Assembly: GCF_014764705.1 (NCBI RefSeq)
Contig: NZ_JACXXG010000020.1
Coordinates: forward strand, 1 to 64,000
Source: Stutzerimonas kunmingensis
Lineage (GTDB): Bacteria; Pseudomonadota; Gammaproteobacteria; Pseudomonadales; Pseudomonadaceae
Direction: 5' to 3'
DNA length: 64,000 nt
Part shown: one piece after another, positions 41,038-51,655 of the stretch
Layout: the number at the start of each line of letters is the position of its first letter
Position numbering within the stretch: the stretch's first letter is position 1
The notes under the pieces: generated by a model
Told to the model about the DNA's origin: nothing
The model's database searches: none
What the model saw: only the letters and a program-made list of their open reading frames with translations
Translations under genes and position numbers: made by a program

Positions 41038-42450
41038 TTACCCGGCCGCGCTACTCGACTTGCGCCGCGGAATTCCCAGGCGCTGGCGGCGTTCCCACAG
41101 ACATTTGCGGCTGATGCCCAGCTTGCGAGCCAGCTCGGTCTCGGTCATGTGATCCTGATGCTCGAGTACGAAGTGCTGGAAGTAGTCCTCCAGCGACAGA
41201 TCCTCGGTCGGCTCGTTGCCCGTGGCAATGCCGCGAATGGTGCCAAGCGGCTCGTCGAAATCGTCGTCCAGTTCGTCCAGCTCGATATCGATGCCCAGCA
41301 GCTCGGCATCGATCTCCGGGCTTTCGCTGAGAATGGCTGCGCGCTCGATCGCGTTTTCCAGCTCGCGAACGTTGCCCGGCCACGAGTAGTGACGGATCGC
41401 CTGCTCGGCATCGCGGGAAAAATGCAGGTCGTCGCTGCTCATGCGCTCGCCCTGGCGTGCCAGGAACGCTTTGGCGATCTCCAGCACGTCACCACCCCGC
41501 TCGCGCAGCGGCGGCAGCTTGAGCGCGATGACGTGCAGCCGGTAGTAGAGGTCTTCACGGAACTGCCCGGTCTTGGCCAGGGTTTTCAGGTCGCGGTGAG
41601 TGGCGGCGATGAGGCGCACATCGACCTTCTGCGATTGCACCGAGCCAACCCGGCGGATCTCGCCTTCCTGCAGGACCCGGAGCAGACGTGCCTGTGCCTC
41701 GAGCGGCAGTTCGCCGATCTCGTCGAGAAACAGAGTGCCACCGTCAGCGGCTTCGACCAGCCCGGCGCGGCCAGCGCTGGCGCCGGTGAAGGCGCCTTTC
41801 TCGTGCCCGAACAGTTCGGATTCGATCAGCGTTTCCGGGATGGCCGCGCAGTTGACGGAAATCATCGGGGCCTTGGCGCGGCGCGAGAGGTTATGCAGAG
41901 CGCGGGCGACCAGTTCCTTGCCGGTGCCCGATTCGCCCTGGATCAGCACGTTGGAATCGGTCGGTGCGACCTTGCGGATCTTGCCGAACAGGTCCTGCAT
42001 GGGCGCGCAGTGGCCGATGATGCCGATGTCTTCTCGGTCGGTTGTCGCTGAGGCGGCGCTTGCGCCACGGGAGGGCTGCGCCTGTACCGCGGTGTTGTGC
42101 TGATGGTCGGTGAGGATGCGTGCCACGGTCTGCAGCATCTCGTCATGGTCGAACGGTTTGGCGATGTAGTCGACTGCGCCCATCTTCATCGAGTCCACGG
42201 CCGAGCGCAGGCTGGCGTAGCTGGTCATGATCAGCACCGGCGTACCTTCGGCGAGCTTGATCAGCTCGGTGCCGGGGGCGCCGGGAAGTCTCAGGTCGCT
42301 GACGATGAGGTCGAAACCCGGGATGCTGTAGCGCTCCTGTGCTTCCTGCACCGAGCCGGCTTCGCTGACCTCGTACTGGTTACGCTCGAGGAGGCGTCGC
42401 AGGGCGGAGCGGATGATGGTTTCGTCTTCGACGATCAGAATGTGTGACAT
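41038..42450 (-). CDS. cbrB: Sigma-54 response regulator CbrB
   Basis: NtrC-family activator of genes for using carbon and nitrogen sources, including crcZ. 470 residues. The receiver domain has the phosphoacceptor Asp52 in [11 protein letters not shown] and the conserved lysine in AKPF. The AAA+ domain has Walker A GESGTGKE at 172-179 and the sigma-54-contact GAFTGA at 219-224. The C-terminal Fis-type helix-turn-helix reads [25 protein letters not shown]. It is encoded 61 bp after cbrA and is followed by crcZ, which confirms CbrB over other NtrC relatives. Confidence 0.95.
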   Translation of the reverse strand: MSHILIVEDETIIRSALRRLLERNQYEVSEAGSVQEAQERYSIPGFDLIVSDLRLPGAPGTELIKLAEGTPVLIMTSYASLRSAVDSMKMGAVDYIAKPFDHDEMLQTVARILTDHQHNTAVQAQPSRGASAASATTDREDIGIIGHCAPMQDLFGKIRKVAPTDSNVLIQGESGTGKELVARALHNLSRRAKAPMISVNCAAIPETLIESELFGHEKGAFTGASAGRAGLVEAADGGTLFLDEIGELPLEAQARLLRVLQEGEIRRVGSVQSQKVDVRLIAATHRDLKTLAKTGQFREDLYYRLHVIALKLPPLRERGGDVLEIAKAFLARQGERMSSDDLHFSRDAEQAIRHYSWPGNVRELENAIERAAILSESPEIDAELLGIDIELDELDDDFDEPLGTIRGIATGNEPTEDLSLEDYFQHFVLEHQDHMTETELARKLGISRKCLWERRQRLGIPRRKSSSAAG

Positions 42451-42511
42451 CAGTACTCTCTCGACGGTCTGGAGGCATAACCGGTAAAGGGCCGGTACGG
42501 CAGTCGCCTCT

Positions 42512-45469
42512 TCAACTTACGGCATGGGACGCTTCGACATGCCGCGGCAGGGTGATGCGAAAACGGGTGCCGCGCTGTGTTTCCGGGTCGGCCGGGCTGT
42601 CGATATCGATCTGGCCATAATGCTCTTCAATGATCGAATAGACCAGCGCGAGGCCCAGGCCGGTGCCTTCGCCAGGGTCCTTGGTGGTGAAGAATGGCTC
42701 GAACAGCCGGTCCTGGATGTCCTTCGGAATGCCGCTGCCTTCGTCTTCCACCGTCAGGTACACCGTCTGTTCGGCAACTTCGCTGCTGATGCGGATCAAG
42801 CCGCCTTGCGGCGACGCGTCGCGGGCGTTGGATAGCAGGTTGATCAGCACCTGGGCGAGGCGCTGCGGATCGCCCTCGGCGAAATGTGTCGGATCGCAGA
42901 TGTTGATGAACTGCACTTCGGTGCGGTTGCGGTTGAGTGAGAGCAGGCCGATGGCGTCCTGCGTCACCTGCGCCAGGCTCACCGGATACAGCTGGTGCTG
43001 GCGCTCGCCGGCGTGGGCGAAGCTCATCAGCGATTGCACGATGCGCGATACGCGTTTGGTCTGCTCGATGATCTGGCCGCTGATCTCGACGATCTCTCCA
43101 TCGCCTTCGCGTTCGTCCCGCAGGTTCTGCGCCAGGCAGGCGATGCCGGTGATCGGATTGCCGATCTCGTGCGCCACGCCGGCGGCCAGGCGGCCAATGC
43201 TCGCCAGGCGTTCGGAGTGAACCAGGCGGTCTTCGAGCTGCTGTGTTTCGGTCAGGTCCTCGACCAGCAGCACGAGGCCGCTGTTGCCCGGTGCCAGTGG
43301 CTCAGCAATGGCTGCCTTGTGCAGATTGAGGCAGCGGCGATGCCCATTGTGTGCTAGCCGCTGCTTGTGCAGGTGTTCATCGGCCTGCTCGATGAAGTCG
43401 CTCAGCAGGCTGCGCCAGGGTTCGGCGATGGTCGTCAGGCGCGAGCCGACGACTTGCAGCGCGGGGATCTCGGTGAGTTCCTCGAGCGCACGGTTCCACA
43501 TGAGGATTTCCTGATCCTTGGCCAGCGAGCAGACCCCCATGGGCAGCTCTTGCAATGTCTGGCGGTGATAGCGGCGCAGGGCGTCCAGTTCCGCGGCCAG
43601 GCCGGTCAGGCGCGAGTGATACTCCTCCAGGCGGCTTTCGATGAAGTGGATGTCCTCGGTGATGTAGCCGTCGGCACCGTTCTTGTAGGCCAGGAAGTTC
43701 TCGACGATGTCCTGGGCTACGCTGGGGCCCATTAGGCCGGAGAGATTAGCTTCGATACGATCGCGCAGGCGGCGCAGCGCGTAGGGGCGATGCTCGTCGA
43801 ACGGTAGCTGCAGATCGCGCAGGGCCTGTTCCACCTCCCGTTGCGCGGTCTTGGCGCCCAGTGGCTTGGCCAGCTGAGTGGCGAACTCCTGTGGTGAGGC
43901 GGCGATCAGTTCGCGCCGTTGCGGGCGGCGGACGTTCTCTACGGCGCAGGCCTCGGCAGCGCTCTGCTCCTCGGGGCTGGTTTCACTGAAGATCGAGAAC
44001 AGCGAGAGCGCCAGGACGTTGACCGCCAGTGACGCGATTGCCGCCAGATGCCAGCTGGTGTCGTCCAGTACATAGACGACGTTGAACAGCGGAATGTAGA
44101 AACCGTCCAGGTTGCCTACCAGCGGCAGCAGCATGGTCACTACCCAGACGCCGATGCCGGCCAGCAGGCCCGCGATGTAGCCGCGGCGATTGGCGGTCGG
44201 CCAGTAGAGTACGGACAGCACGCCCGGCAGGAACTGCAGGGTGGCGACGAAGGCGACGATGCCGAGGTTGGACAGGTCCTGCTCGGCACCGAGCAGCAGG
44301 TAGAAGCCGTAACCGGCCATGATGATGGCGAAGATCAGGCTGCGGCGCGTCCACTTCAGCCAGCGGTAGATGTTGCCTTCGCTGGATGGCTGATACAGCG
44401 GCAGCACCAAGTGGTTGAGCGCCATGCCCGACAGTGCCAGGGTGCTGACGATGATCAGCCCGCTGGATGCCGAGAGACCGCCGACGAAGGCCAGCAGTGC
44501 CAGGGTTTCGCTCTGTGCGGCGATGCCCAGGCCCAAGGTGAAGTACTCGGGGTTGGTGCTGACCCCCAGCTTGAGTCCGGCCCAGAGGATCAGCGGCACG
44601 GCCAGGCTCATCAGCAGCAGATAGAGCGGCAGGCCCCAGCTGGCGCTCACCAGGCCGCGAGGATCGAGGTTCTCGGTGAAGGTCATGTGATACATGTGCG
44701 GCATCACGATGGCCGAGGCAAAGAACACCAGCAGCAGTGTGCGCCAGGGCCCTTCCTGCAAGGGCGTGTGCAATGCCTGCAGCGCCGACTGGTTCTGTAG
44801 CAGCCAGATTTCCAGCTGATGCGGGCCGCCGAATACCACATACAGGGCGTAGAGGCCGATGGCACCGAAGGTCACCAGCTTGACGATGGATTCGAAGGCG
44901 ATGGCGAACACCAGGCCTTCGTGCTTCTCCCGCGTGGCGATGTGGCGGGCGCCGAAGAGGATGGTGAACAGCATGATCATCAGGCAATAGCCCAGCGCCA
45001 CGCGCTCCTGCAGCGGCTCCAGAGTGAGAATGCCGATGGCGTCGGCCACCGCCTGGATCTGCAGAGCGAGCAACGGCAGCATGCCGATCAGCATGACCAG
45101 CGTGGTCAGCGCCCCGCTCCAGGTGCTGCGAAAGCGGAAGGCGACCAGATCGGCCAGTGACGAGAGCTGGTAGGTGCGGGTGATCCGCAGGATCGGATAG
45201 AGCAGCACCGGCGCCAGCAGGAACGCGCCGCAAACCCCGAGATAGGTGGCGAGAAAGCCGTAACCGTACTGGTAGGCCAGACCTACCGTGCCGTAGAAGG
45301 TCCAGGCGCTGGCGTAGACGCCCAGCGACAATGTGTAGGTCAGCGGGTGGCGGATTACCCAGCGAGGAATCAATCCGCGCTCGCTGACCCAGGCGACGCC
45401 GAACAGCATGATCAGGTAGGCAACGCTGATCAGGATCAGGTGGCTCAGGCTAAAGCTCGTCTGCATCAC
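42512..45469 (-). CDS. cbrA: Sensor histidine kinase CbrA with an SLC5-type transporter domain
   Basis: Membrane sensor for carbon/nitrogen balance, partner of CbrB. 985 residues. The N-terminal half is a sodium/solute symporter-like domain with about 13 membrane segments (from [21 protein letters not shown] to [17 protein letters not shown], about residue 500). A linker and PAS-like domain follow. The catalytic half has the phosphoacceptor His767 in [12 protein letters not shown], the N-box [14 protein letters not shown], and the glycine boxes [10 protein letters not shown] and [11 protein letters not shown]. In P. putida the transporter part has been linked to histidine uptake. Its start overlaps cbrX. 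Confidence 0.95.
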   Translation of the reverse strand: MMQTSFSLSHLILISVAYLIMLFGVAWVSERGLIPRWVIRHPLTYTLSLGVYASAWTFYGTVGLAYQYGYGFLATYLGVCGAFLLAPVLLYPILRITRTYQLSSLADLVAFRFRSTWSGALTTLVMLIGMLPLLALQIQAVADAIGILTLEPLQERVALGYCLMIMLFTILFGARHIATREKHEGLVFAIAFESIVKLVTFGAIGLYALYVVFGGPHQLEIWLLQNQSALQALHTPLQEGPWRTLLLVFFASAIVMPHMYHMTFTENLDPRGLVSASWGLPLYLLLMSLAVPLILWAGLKLGVSTNPEYFTLGLGIAAQSETLALLAFVGGLSASSGLIIVSTLALSGMALNHLVLPLYQPSSEGNIYRWLKWTRRSLIFAIIMAGYGFYLLLGAEQDLSNLGIVAFVATLQFLPGVLSVLYWPTANRRGYIAGLLAGIGVWVVTMLLPLVGNLDGFYIPLFNVVYVLDDTSWHLAAIASLAVNVLALSLFSIFSETSPEEQSAAEACAVENVRRPQRRELIAASPQEFATQLAKPLGAKTAQREVEQALRDLQLPFDEHRPYALRRLRDRIEANLSGLMGPSVAQDIVENFLAYKNGADGYITEDIHFIESRLEEYHSRLTGLAAELDALRRYHRQTLQELPMGVCSLAKDQEILMWNRALEELTEIPALQVVGSRLTTIAEPWRSLLSDFIEQADEHLHKQRLAHNGHRRCLNLHKAAIAEPLAPGNSGLVLLVEDLTETQQLEDRLVHSERLASIGRLAAGVAHEIGNPITGIACLAQNLRDEREGDGEIVEISGQIIEQTKRVSRIVQSLMSFAHAGERQHQLYPVSLAQVTQDAIGLLSLNRNRTEVQFINICDPTHFAEGDPQRLAQVLINLLSNARDASPQGGLIRISSEVAEQTVYLTVEDEGSGIPKDIQDRLFEPFFTTKDPGEGTGLGLALVYSIIEEHYGQIDIDSPADPETQRGTRFRITLPRHVEASHAVS

Positions 45470-45626
45470 GCTGGCTCTGGAGGATGAAGGTCACCACGAT
45501 GAGGATCAGCCACAGCACGTAGGGCCGATACCAGGCCCCGTTGGGGTCGATCCACCAGTCCATGATGGCGGGGGAGAATAGATAGATCCCCACCACCAGG
45601 AGCAGCACCAGTCGGTAGATATACAT
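45450..45626 (-). CDS. Small membrane protein upstream of cbrA (CbrX-like)
   Basis: 58 residues, MYIYRLVLLLVVGIYLFSPA...[18 protein letters not shown]. Two hydrophobic segments (about 4-22 and 36-52) flank a short loop rich in aromatic residues (DWWIDPNGAWYRPY). The ATG at 45626 lies 157 bp upstream of cbrA and the frame ends 20 bp inside the cbrA start, so the two are translationally coupled. In P. putida a small gene in this position, named cbrX, has been described, as I recall. I leave the symbol empty because the name comes from memory and position, not from a comparison. Its biochemical role is unclear. Confidence 0.72.
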   Translation of the reverse strand: MYIYRLVLLLVVGIYLFSPAIMDWWIDPNGAWYRPYVLWLILIVVTFILQSQRDADEL

Positions 45627-45721
45627 GCCGGGTCTCGTGTCGGAAGTGGGGCGATGGTAGAGCAGCGGCGGGCGGCAAGCCACCTGCGGCAGGCAAAAGC
45701 TGGCGCAGCGTGGCAATCCGC

Positions 45722-46627
45722 CTAGCGCAGCTGCGATTCGGCCAGTGTCCGTGTGCGAGGGATGCGCTGAGCGTCCCAGTGCAGCACCGCCCAGGCGAGG
45801 ATGTCGGCTGGCAGTGCGTCGTTCAGCTCTGTGGGCGGATGCTGGCCCAGCGCGCGCAAAGCACGCAGCAGCAGCGGACTGGCCTCGTGAGGCTGCAAGG
45901 GTGGCGAGCGGTAACTCTTGCCCAGCTTGTGTCCATCCGGCTGGATGATCAGCGGCAGATGCAGATAGCGCGGCTGGGGTAGACCGAGCACTTCCTGCAG
46001 GTACAGCTGACGCGGCGTGGAGTCGAGCAGATCGGCACCGCGTACGACGTCGGTTACTCCCTGCCATGCGTCATCCAGCACCACCGCCAGCTGATAGGCG
46101 ATCAAGCCGTCGCGACGACGGATCACGAAATCGCCGACCTCGCGACCCAGGTGCTGGCGGAATTCGCCCTGCACGCGGTCTATGAAACCGTATTCGCGAT
46201 CAGGCACCCGCAAGCGAATGGCTGCGTCGTCGAGGCCGTGGCCGGCGTTGCGGCAGAAACCCGGGTATGGGCCCGGATAGCCTTCGAGCTGCTTGCGCGA
46301 GCAGGTGCAGGCATACGCCAAGCCTTCATCCAGCAGGCGCTCGATGGCTGCGCCGTAGGCGACCTGACGCTCGCTCTGGCGCAACATTTCGCCGTCCCAT
46401 TCGAATCCGTAGCTCGACAGCGTCTCGACGATGGCTCGCTGGGCGCCGGGCATCTCCCGTGGCGGGTCGATGTCTTCCATGCGCAGCAGCCAGCGGCCGC
46501 CGACCGCGCGGGCGTCAAGATAGGAAGCGAGGGCGGCCACCAGTGAGCCGAAATGCAGATAGCCGCTGGGTGTCGGGGCAAAACGGCCGACGTAGTGATG
46601 GGTTTGGGACTGGGCAGGAAAGGGCAT
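45722..46627 (-). CDS. gluQ: Glutamyl-Q tRNA(Asp) synthetase
   Basis: Attaches glutamate to the queuosine at position 34 of tRNA-Asp. 301 residues, corresponding to a GluRS catalytic core without the anticodon-binding domain. The HIGH-like element is in VGRFAPTPSGYLHFGSLVAAL (about 12-32). A cysteine cluster near 105-125 (ACTCSRKQLEGYPGPYPGFCRN) fits the zinc site. The KMSKS-like element is HKLGKSYRSPPL near 230. It lies between dksA and the cbr genes. In several proteobacteria gluQ sits next to dksA, as here. Confidence 0.93.
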   Translation of the reverse strand: MPFPAQSQTHHYVGRFAPTPSGYLHFGSLVAALASYLDARAVGGRWLLRMEDIDPPREMPGAQRAIVETLSSYGFEWDGEMLRQSERQVAYGAAIERLLDEGLAYACTCSRKQLEGYPGPYPGFCRNAGHGLDDAAIRLRVPDREYGFIDRVQGEFRQHLGREVGDFVIRRRDGLIAYQLAVVLDDAWQGVTDVVRGADLLDSTPRQLYLQEVLGLPQPRYLHLPLIIQPDGHKLGKSYRSPPLQPHEASPLLLRALRALGQHPPTELNDALPADILAWAVLHWDAQRIPRTRTLAESQLR

Positions 46628-46690
46628 GTTGGGGCCGGCGCTATCTGGGATGGCGGGGCGGATGAAACGCTGCAGGGGCTGGAAATGAAG

Positions 46691-46710
46691 CGGGGCGCCG
46701 AAGCGCCCCG
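46691..46710 (-). terminator. Terminator downstream of dksA
   Basis: CGGGGCGC-CGAA-GCGCCCCG stem-loop in the gap between dksA and gluQ; minus-strand sequence afterwards reads CTTCATTTCC, so the T-run is weak. Confidence 0.65.
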
Positions 46711-46717
46711 TTCGGGA

Positions 46718-47164
46718 TCAGGAACCGATCTGCTTTTCCTTGATCTCCGCCAGCGTCTTGCAGTCGATGCAGAGCGTAGCGGTAGGGCGGGCTTCCAGTC
46801 GGCGGATGCCGATCTCGACGCCGCAGGAATCGCACCAGCCGTACTCGTTGTCTTCGATCAGCTGCAGCGTCTCGTCGATCTTCTTGATCAGCTTGCGCTC
46901 GCGGTCGCGGGCGCGCAGTTCCAGGCTGAACTCTTCTTCCTGGCTGGCACGGTCGGCCGGATCGGGGAAGTTGGCAGCCTCGTCCTGCATGTGGTGCACA
47001 GTGCGATCGACCTCTTCCATCAGCTCCTGTTTCCACTTGTTCAGGATGCCGGTGAAGTGGGCGCGCATCTTGTCGCTCATGTATTCCTCGCCCTTGCTTT
47101 CCTTATAGGGCTCGAAGGCGCGAATCAGTTGCTTGTTCGACGGTGTTTCTTTGGTAATGGGCAT
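46718..47164 (-). CDS. dksA: RNA polymerase-binding transcription factor DksA
   Basis: Works with ppGpp at the secondary channel of RNA polymerase in the stringent response. 148 residues, beginning [33 protein letters not shown]. Coiled-coil helices occupy about 35-110, with the acidic tip in [26 protein letters not shown]. The four-cysteine zinc finger [26 protein letters not shown] is complete, which identifies the canonical zinc-binding DksA. It is divergent from the aminotransferase gene. Confidence 0.97.
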   Translation of the reverse strand: MPITKETPSNKQLIRAFEPYKESKGEEYMSDKMRAHFTGILNKWKQELMEEVDRTVHHMQDEAANFPDPADRASQEEEFSLELRARDRERKLIKKIDETLQLIEDNEYGWCDSCGVEIGIRRLEARPTATLCIDCKTLAEIKEKQIGS

Positions 47165-47355
47165 GGATGAACGCCTCTCGCTATGTCCATTGCGCAGGAT
47201 GATTTGTCCCTTGCCGGCCCGTGCCGGCCCTGCGGCTGCAAGCGGGCGAACTTACCAGATCGGATCGGGGCGCGCTACTCCCGAATCCAACAGTAACTGC
47301 AGCGGCATCAGGACCTTGGGTAGAATTCACGTTTCGTTCTCAACAGGAAGGTCAG

Positions 47356-48528
47356 ATGACCTCGTCATACAGTGCGCGCAGCCGCGCAATAGAACCTTTC
47401 CACGTCATGGCGCTTTTGGAGCGGGCCAACCAACTGCAAGTTCAAGGCCACGACGTCATTCATCTGGAAATCGGCGAACCGGACTTCACCACCGCAGCGC
47501 CCATCGTGGCTGCAGGTCAAGCCGCGCTGGCCGCCGGGCATACGCGCTACACACCCGCCCGCGGCCTGCCGCAGCTGCGTCAAGCCATTGCCGGTTTCTA
47601 TGCGCAGCGCTACGGATTATCCATTGACCCCGAACGCATCCTGATTACGCCCGGTGGTTCCGGCGCGCTGCTGCTGGCTGCCAGCCTGCTGGTGGATCCG
47701 GGCAAGCACTGGTTGCTCGCCGATCCGGGCTACCCATGCAATCGGCATTTTCTGCGCCTGGTCGAAGGCTCTGCGCAACTGGTGCCGGTCGGCCCGGAGG
47801 TTCGTTATCAGCTGACCCCGGAGCTGGTCGAGCGCTACTGGGATCGCGACAGCGTCGGTGCGCTGGTCGCGTCGCCGGCCAATCCGACAGGCACGCTGCT
47901 GGAGCGTGACGAACTGGCCAGGCTGTCCGCGGCGCTGAGACAACGTGGCGGCCATTTGGTAGTCGACGAGATCTACCACGGGCTGACCTACGGTGTGGAT
48001 GCAGCGAGCGTGCTGGAAGTCGACGATGACGCCTTCGTGCTCAACAGTTTCTCCAAGTATTTCGGCATGACCGGCTGGCGCCTGGGCTGGCTGGTGGCGC
48101 CGCCGGCTGCGGTGCCGGAGCTGGAGAAACTGGCGCAGAACCTCTATATCAGCGCGCCGAGCATGGCTCAGCACGCAGCCCTGGCCTGCTTCGAGCCGGC
48201 GACGCTGGAGATCCTCGAGGCGCGCCGTGGCGAGTTCGCCCGTCGCCGCGATTTCCTGCTGCCAGCCTTGCGCGAGCTGGGCTTCGGCATCGCGGTCGAG
48301 CCGCAAGGCGCGTTCTATCTGTACGCCGACATCAGTGCCTTCGGCGGCGATGCCTACGCGTTCTGTCAGTACATGCTGGAAACCGAATTCGTCGCGATCA
48401 CCCCAGGCCTGGATTTCGGCCGCTTCCAGGCCGGACATCATGTGCGTTTCGCCTACACCCAGGACCTGCCGCGCCTGGAACAGGCTGTCGAGCGCATTGC
48501 CCGCGGCTTGCGCAGCTGGCAATCCTGA
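47356..48528 (+). CDS. PLP-dependent class I/II aminotransferase
   Basis: 390 residues from ATG 47356, preceded by AGGAAGGTC. It starts [28 protein letters not shown]. The fold-type I signatures are [18 protein letters not shown] at about 34-51, [11 protein letters not shown] near 174, and the PLP lysine in [18 protein letters not shown] near 235. The substrate is not determined by sequence; the family covers aspartate, aromatic and N-succinyl-DAP-type enzymes. It is translationally linked to sfsA, whose start overlaps its stop (TGATG). Confidence 0.9.
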   Translation: MTSSYSARSRAIEPFHVMALLERANQLQVQGHDVIHLEIGEPDFTTAAPIVAAGQAALAAGHTRYTPARGLPQLRQAIAGFYAQRYGLSIDPERILITPGGSGALLLAASLLVDPGKHWLLADPGYPCNRHFLRLVEGSAQLVPVGPEVRYQLTPELVERYWDRDSVGALVASPANPTGTLLERDELARLSAALRQRGGHLVVDEIYHGLTYGVDAASVLEVDDDAFVLNSFSKYFGMTGWRLGWLVAPPAAVPELEKLAQNLYISAPSMAQHAALACFEPATLEILEARRGEFARRRDFLLPALRELGFGIAVEPQGAFYLYADISAFGGDAYAFCQYMLETEFVAITPGLDFGRFQAGHHVRFAYTQDLPRLEQAVERIARGLRSWQS

Positions 48529-49235
48529 TGCGTTTCGCGCAACCGCTGGAGCAGGGGCGACTGGTCAGGCGCTACAAGCGTTTTCTTGCCGATATCATCA
48601 CCGACGAGGGCGAAGCGCTGTGCATCCACTGCCCCAACACCGGCTCGATGCTCAATTGCATGGGCGAGGGTGCGCGGGTGTGGTTCCAGCGCAGCAGCGA
48701 TCCACGGCGCAAATTGCCGGGGACCTGGGAGCTGGTCGAAACCCCGCAGGGGCGGTTGGCATGCGTGAACACGGCGCGGGCCAATCCGCTGGTCGAGGAG
48801 GCGCTGCTGAACGGGCAGATTGCCGAGCTGGCCGGTTTCACGACGCTCAAGCGCGAGGTGGCTTATGGCGTGGAGAACAGCCGGGTGGATTTTCGTCTCG
48901 ACTACGCCGGGACTGCCGCCTTCGTCGAGGTGAAGAGTGTCACCCTCGGCTTTGCCGAAACGCCAGTGGCGGCCTTTCCCGACGCCGTAACGACACGCGG
49001 CGCCAGGCACCTGCGTGAGCTGGCGACGCTGGCCCGTGCCGGTGTGCGTGCGGTGCAGCTGTACTGCGTCAATTTGAGCGGCATCGAAGCTGTGCGGCCG
49101 GCCGAGGAGATCGATCCGGCCTATGCCGCTGCGCTGCGGGAAGCGCAGGCGGCAGGCGTGGAAGTGCTGGCTTACGGCGTCGATCTTTCCGTCGAGGAGT
49201 TGCGTATTGCTGGCCGATTGCCGGTATTGCTCTGA
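48528..49235 (+). CDS. sfsA: DNA-binding/sugar fermentation stimulation protein SfsA
   Basis: 235 residues. The conserved family plan is clear: [19 protein letters not shown], then [15 protein letters not shown] near 40-54 with the invariant cysteines, and [10 protein letters not shown] near 125 containing the acidic EVK of a nuclease-like fold. E. coli SfsA was described as stimulating maltose genes, and the fold resembles an endonuclease core, but a biochemical role is not firm. Its ATG overlaps the aminotransferase stop codon, so the two are cotranslated. Confidence 0.93.
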   Translation: MRFAQPLEQGRLVRRYKRFLADIITDEGEALCIHCPNTGSMLNCMGEGARVWFQRSSDPRRKLPGTWELVETPQGRLACVNTARANPLVEEALLNGQIAELAGFTTLKREVAYGVENSRVDFRLDYAGTAAFVEVKSVTLGFAETPVAAFPDAVTTRGARHLRELATLARAGVRAVQLYCVNLSGIEAVRPAEEIDPAYAAALREAQAAGVEVLAYGVDLSVEELRIAGRLPVLL

Positions 49236-49506
49236 TGGGTGGACGGTCATGACGGTTGGAAATTTTTCTGCCCGGCTCGGGAACAAAGCGCCTTTCGTCT
49301 GGCCTCAACGAGGCTGGAAACCACATCCATCACATACGGGAAGGCTCTGCTCCGCTGTTCGACGCGGCGTTACGACGCGTTCCAGCCCGTTTTCGATGGC
49401 TCCTGCGGCGACAGCGCGACATCTCTGATGCGCGTGTAGCGCCGTGGATGAAACTAATTTCGGACGCTCGCGCCTGGCGCGGGCGTCGTCGATGAGGCTA
49501 CAAAGA

Positions 49507-50427
49507 ATGCGAATCCTCGTTTGCGGTGCCGGCGGCCAAGTGGGTCGAGAACTGGTGGAACGGGCAGCAAGTTTCGGGCTGGAGGTGCTGGCGCCTGCAC
49601 GGGCCCAGCTGGACATCGCGCAACCCGAGCAGGTTGCGGCAGTGATGCGTCAACGTCCCGGGCTGATCATCAATGCGGCCGCCTATACCCATGTGGACAA
49701 TGCCGAATCTCATCGTGAGCAGGCCTATGCGGTGAACCGCGACGGCGCGCGCCACCTCGCCGAGGCGGCCGAGCACGCTGGCGTTCCGTTGTTCCATATT
49801 TCCACCGACTATGTGTTCTCCGGTGAGGCCGATCGTCCCTATACCGAGAGCGACGAAACCGGGCCGACCGGCGTCTACGGTGCGAGCAAGCTGGCGGGCG
49901 AGGAAGCGATCCGCGAGCGTCTGCAATCGCATCTGATCCTTCGCACCAGCTGGGTGTATGGCGTGCACGGGCACAACTTCGTCAAGACCATGCTGCGGCT
50001 CGCCCGACAGCGCGATGCGCTTGGCGTGGTGAGCGACCAGATAGGCTGCCCGACCCAGGCTGGCAGCATCGCTTCGGTGTTGCTCGAACTGGCACGCCGC
50101 TACGCAGCCGGCGCGGATCTCGCCTGGGGGGTGTACCACTACAGCGGCGTACCGGCTTGTTCGTGGTACGACTTCGCCGTGGAAATATTCCGTCAGGGCG
50201 AAGGCGCCGGGCTGATCTCGCGGCAGCCGACGGTGTCGCCGATTGCCACGGCGCAGTACCCGACTCCCGCCCGGCGGCCGGCCTGGTCGGTGCTCGACTG
50301 CAGCCGCTTCGAGTCGACCTTTTGCCTCGCGCCCCGTCACTGGCAGGAAGACCTGGCCGATGTGCTGGCGATCCTGCGTCAGCAGGAGCACCCGGCGTTC
50401 AGCCGTGAGCGGTCCTCCCGCGCCTGA
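49507..50427 (+). CDS. RmlD-like dTDP-4-dehydrorhamnose reductase
   Basis: 306 residues from ATG 49507 (MRILVCGAGGQVGRELVERAA), with GAGG ten bases upstream. It is an extended short-chain dehydrogenase with the nucleotide loop GAGGQVG (7-13), a NAAAYTHVDNAESH stretch near 57, the triad element STDYVFSG near 105, and YGASK with the catalytic Tyr and Lys near 130. It reduces dTDP-4-keto-rhamnose to dTDP-rhamnose in the classical pathway. Here it stands alone with no rmlA, B or C nearby, so the substrate may differ. A 271-bp non-coding gap separates it from sfsA. Confidence 0.82.
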   Translation: MRILVCGAGGQVGRELVERAASFGLEVLAPARAQLDIAQPEQVAAVMRQRPGLIINAAAYTHVDNAESHREQAYAVNRDGARHLAEAAEHAGVPLFHISTDYVFSGEADRPYTESDETGPTGVYGASKLAGEEAIRERLQSHLILRTSWVYGVHGHNFVKTMLRLARQRDALGVVSDQIGCPTQAGSIASVLLELARRYAAGADLAWGVYHYSGVPACSWYDFAVEIFRQGEGAGLISRQPTVSPIATAQYPTPARRPAWSVLDCSRFESTFCLAPRHWQEDLADVLAILRQQEHPAFSRERSSRA

Positions 50428-50539
50428 CAGAAAGTGCACGGCAGTTACCCGGCGCCGTGCGATTTTCCTGATCTCCGGTGTATTCTTGCGCCCCCGCGCC
50501 AAGGCGTGGCCTGACGTTCGGCTCTAGAAGGGGCGCAGC

Positions 50540-51439
50540 ATGGTAGTGGTGTTGGCAATCCTGCCGATCTTCGGTCTGATCACGCTCGGCTATCTGTTCG
50601 GCTGGCGGCAATGGCTCAACAACGAAGGAGCGGCCGGGCTGGCCAATGTCACCTTCAAGCTGTTCATGCCGGCAGTGCTGTTTACCGGGATCGCCCGCGC
50701 CGAGCTGAGTGATGGCATGTCGCCAATGCTGCTGCTGGCCTATTTCGTACCGGTGCTGCTGGTGTTCCTGCTGGTCAATCTGGTTGCTCACCGCCGCGCC
50801 GGGCGCGCCACTCCGCTTGGTCTTACGGCCGCCTACTCGAACAACGTATTGGTCGGCATCCCGCTGGTGACCACGCTGCTTGGCGCTGAAAGCCTGGTCT
50901 ATGTGTTCGCCATCCTGGTGTTTCACAGTCTCGTCCTGTTCTCGCTGCAGAGCTTCTACGCGGCACTGGGTGACGGCGACAAGGTCAGCGCTCCGGCGCT
51001 GCTGAGGAATCTGGCGAATCCGCTGATCATCGGTCTGGTGCTCGGTGCCCTGTTGAATCTTTCCGGGTTCGAGCTGCCCGAGCCGCTCTGGCGCGTCGCT
51101 GTATGGCTGGCGCAGGCGGCATTGCCCTGTGCGCTGATGGTGCTGGGCATCAGCCTGTCGCGCTATCGCCTGCGGCCAAACGGGACGGCGCTGCTGCTGA
51201 CGCTGGTCAAGCTGGCGGCGTTTCCGGCACTGGTCTGGTGGCTGAGCGGGTTGCTGCCAGGCCTGAATCAGGATGCACGCAACGTGCTGGTGCTGCTTGC
51301 AGCCTGCCCGAGCGGCGTTAACGTGCTGGCGTTCGTCAAGCATTCCGAGGACACGCGAGCGGTCAGCTCGACCGTGTTTCTCTCGACCGTGACTGCAGTC
51401 ATCAGCCTGCCGCTATGGATGCTGCTTGCGGCTGGCTAG
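50540..51439 (+). CDS. AEC-family membrane transporter (auxin efflux carrier-like)
   Basis: 299 residues with about ten hydrophobic segments arranged in two halves (start VVVLAILPIFGLITLGYLFGW). It carries the AEC landmarks: VTFKLFMPAVLFTGIARAEL near 35, AAYSNNVLVGIPLVTTLLG near 100-118 in the first half, and LLAACPSGVNVLAFVKHSEDTRAVSSTVFLSTV near 250-285 in the second, with the broken helices that form the substrate site. Family members move small organic acids or amino acids. No substrate can be assigned. GGGGCGCAGC precedes the start. Confidence 0.88.
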   Translation: MVVVLAILPIFGLITLGYLFGWRQWLNNEGAAGLANVTFKLFMPAVLFTGIARAELSDGMSPMLLLAYFVPVLLVFLLVNLVAHRRAGRATPLGLTAAYSNNVLVGIPLVTTLLGAESLVYVFAILVFHSLVLFSLQSFYAALGDGDKVSAPALLRNLANPLIIGLVLGALLNLSGFELPEPLWRVAVWLAQAALPCALMVLGISLSRYRLRPNGTALLLTLVKLAAFPALVWWLSGLLPGLNQDARNVLVLLAACPSGVNVLAFVKHSEDTRAVSSTVFLSTVTAVISLPLWMLLAAG

Positions 51440-51548
51440 TGGAACGCTCAGCGGTCAGCGACTAGGACTCCGCTGCAGTTTTGACGAACGGCTCCGGGAC
51501 AGGACTGTCACAAAAATCACAGACCTGAAAAAAACCGGAGAGCATGGC

Positions 51549-51635
51549 ATGTTGAAATTCATCGGCGGGACCGCAGGCATCATCTTCATCATCGGCCTGA
51601 TCGTGGTGATCGGGATATTCAAGCTGCTGTTCTGA
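51549..51635 (+). CDS. 28-residue hydrophobic mini-protein
   Basis: MLKFIGGTAGIIFIIGLIVVIGIFKLLF: a single membrane helix with lysine at each end and a stop at 51633-51635. GGAG lies 8 bases before ATG 51549, and a strong terminator follows within 25 bp, so it has the anatomy of a real small gene. An earlier ATG at 51544 is out of frame. Function unknown. It shows the features of a small membrane protein that could modulate a larger partner. It is oriented away from the membrane protein at 51690. Confidence 0.65.
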   Translation: MLKFIGGTAGIIFIIGLIVVIGIFKLLF

Positions 51636-51655
51636 CGAGAGGGGGCGACAGGCCG

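Noticed and set aside
49236-49506. Short frames in the sfsA-rmlD-like gap
   Set aside because: Three overlapping plus frames of 66-101 codons and a minus frame, all without start sites or recognisable products. Taken as spacer.
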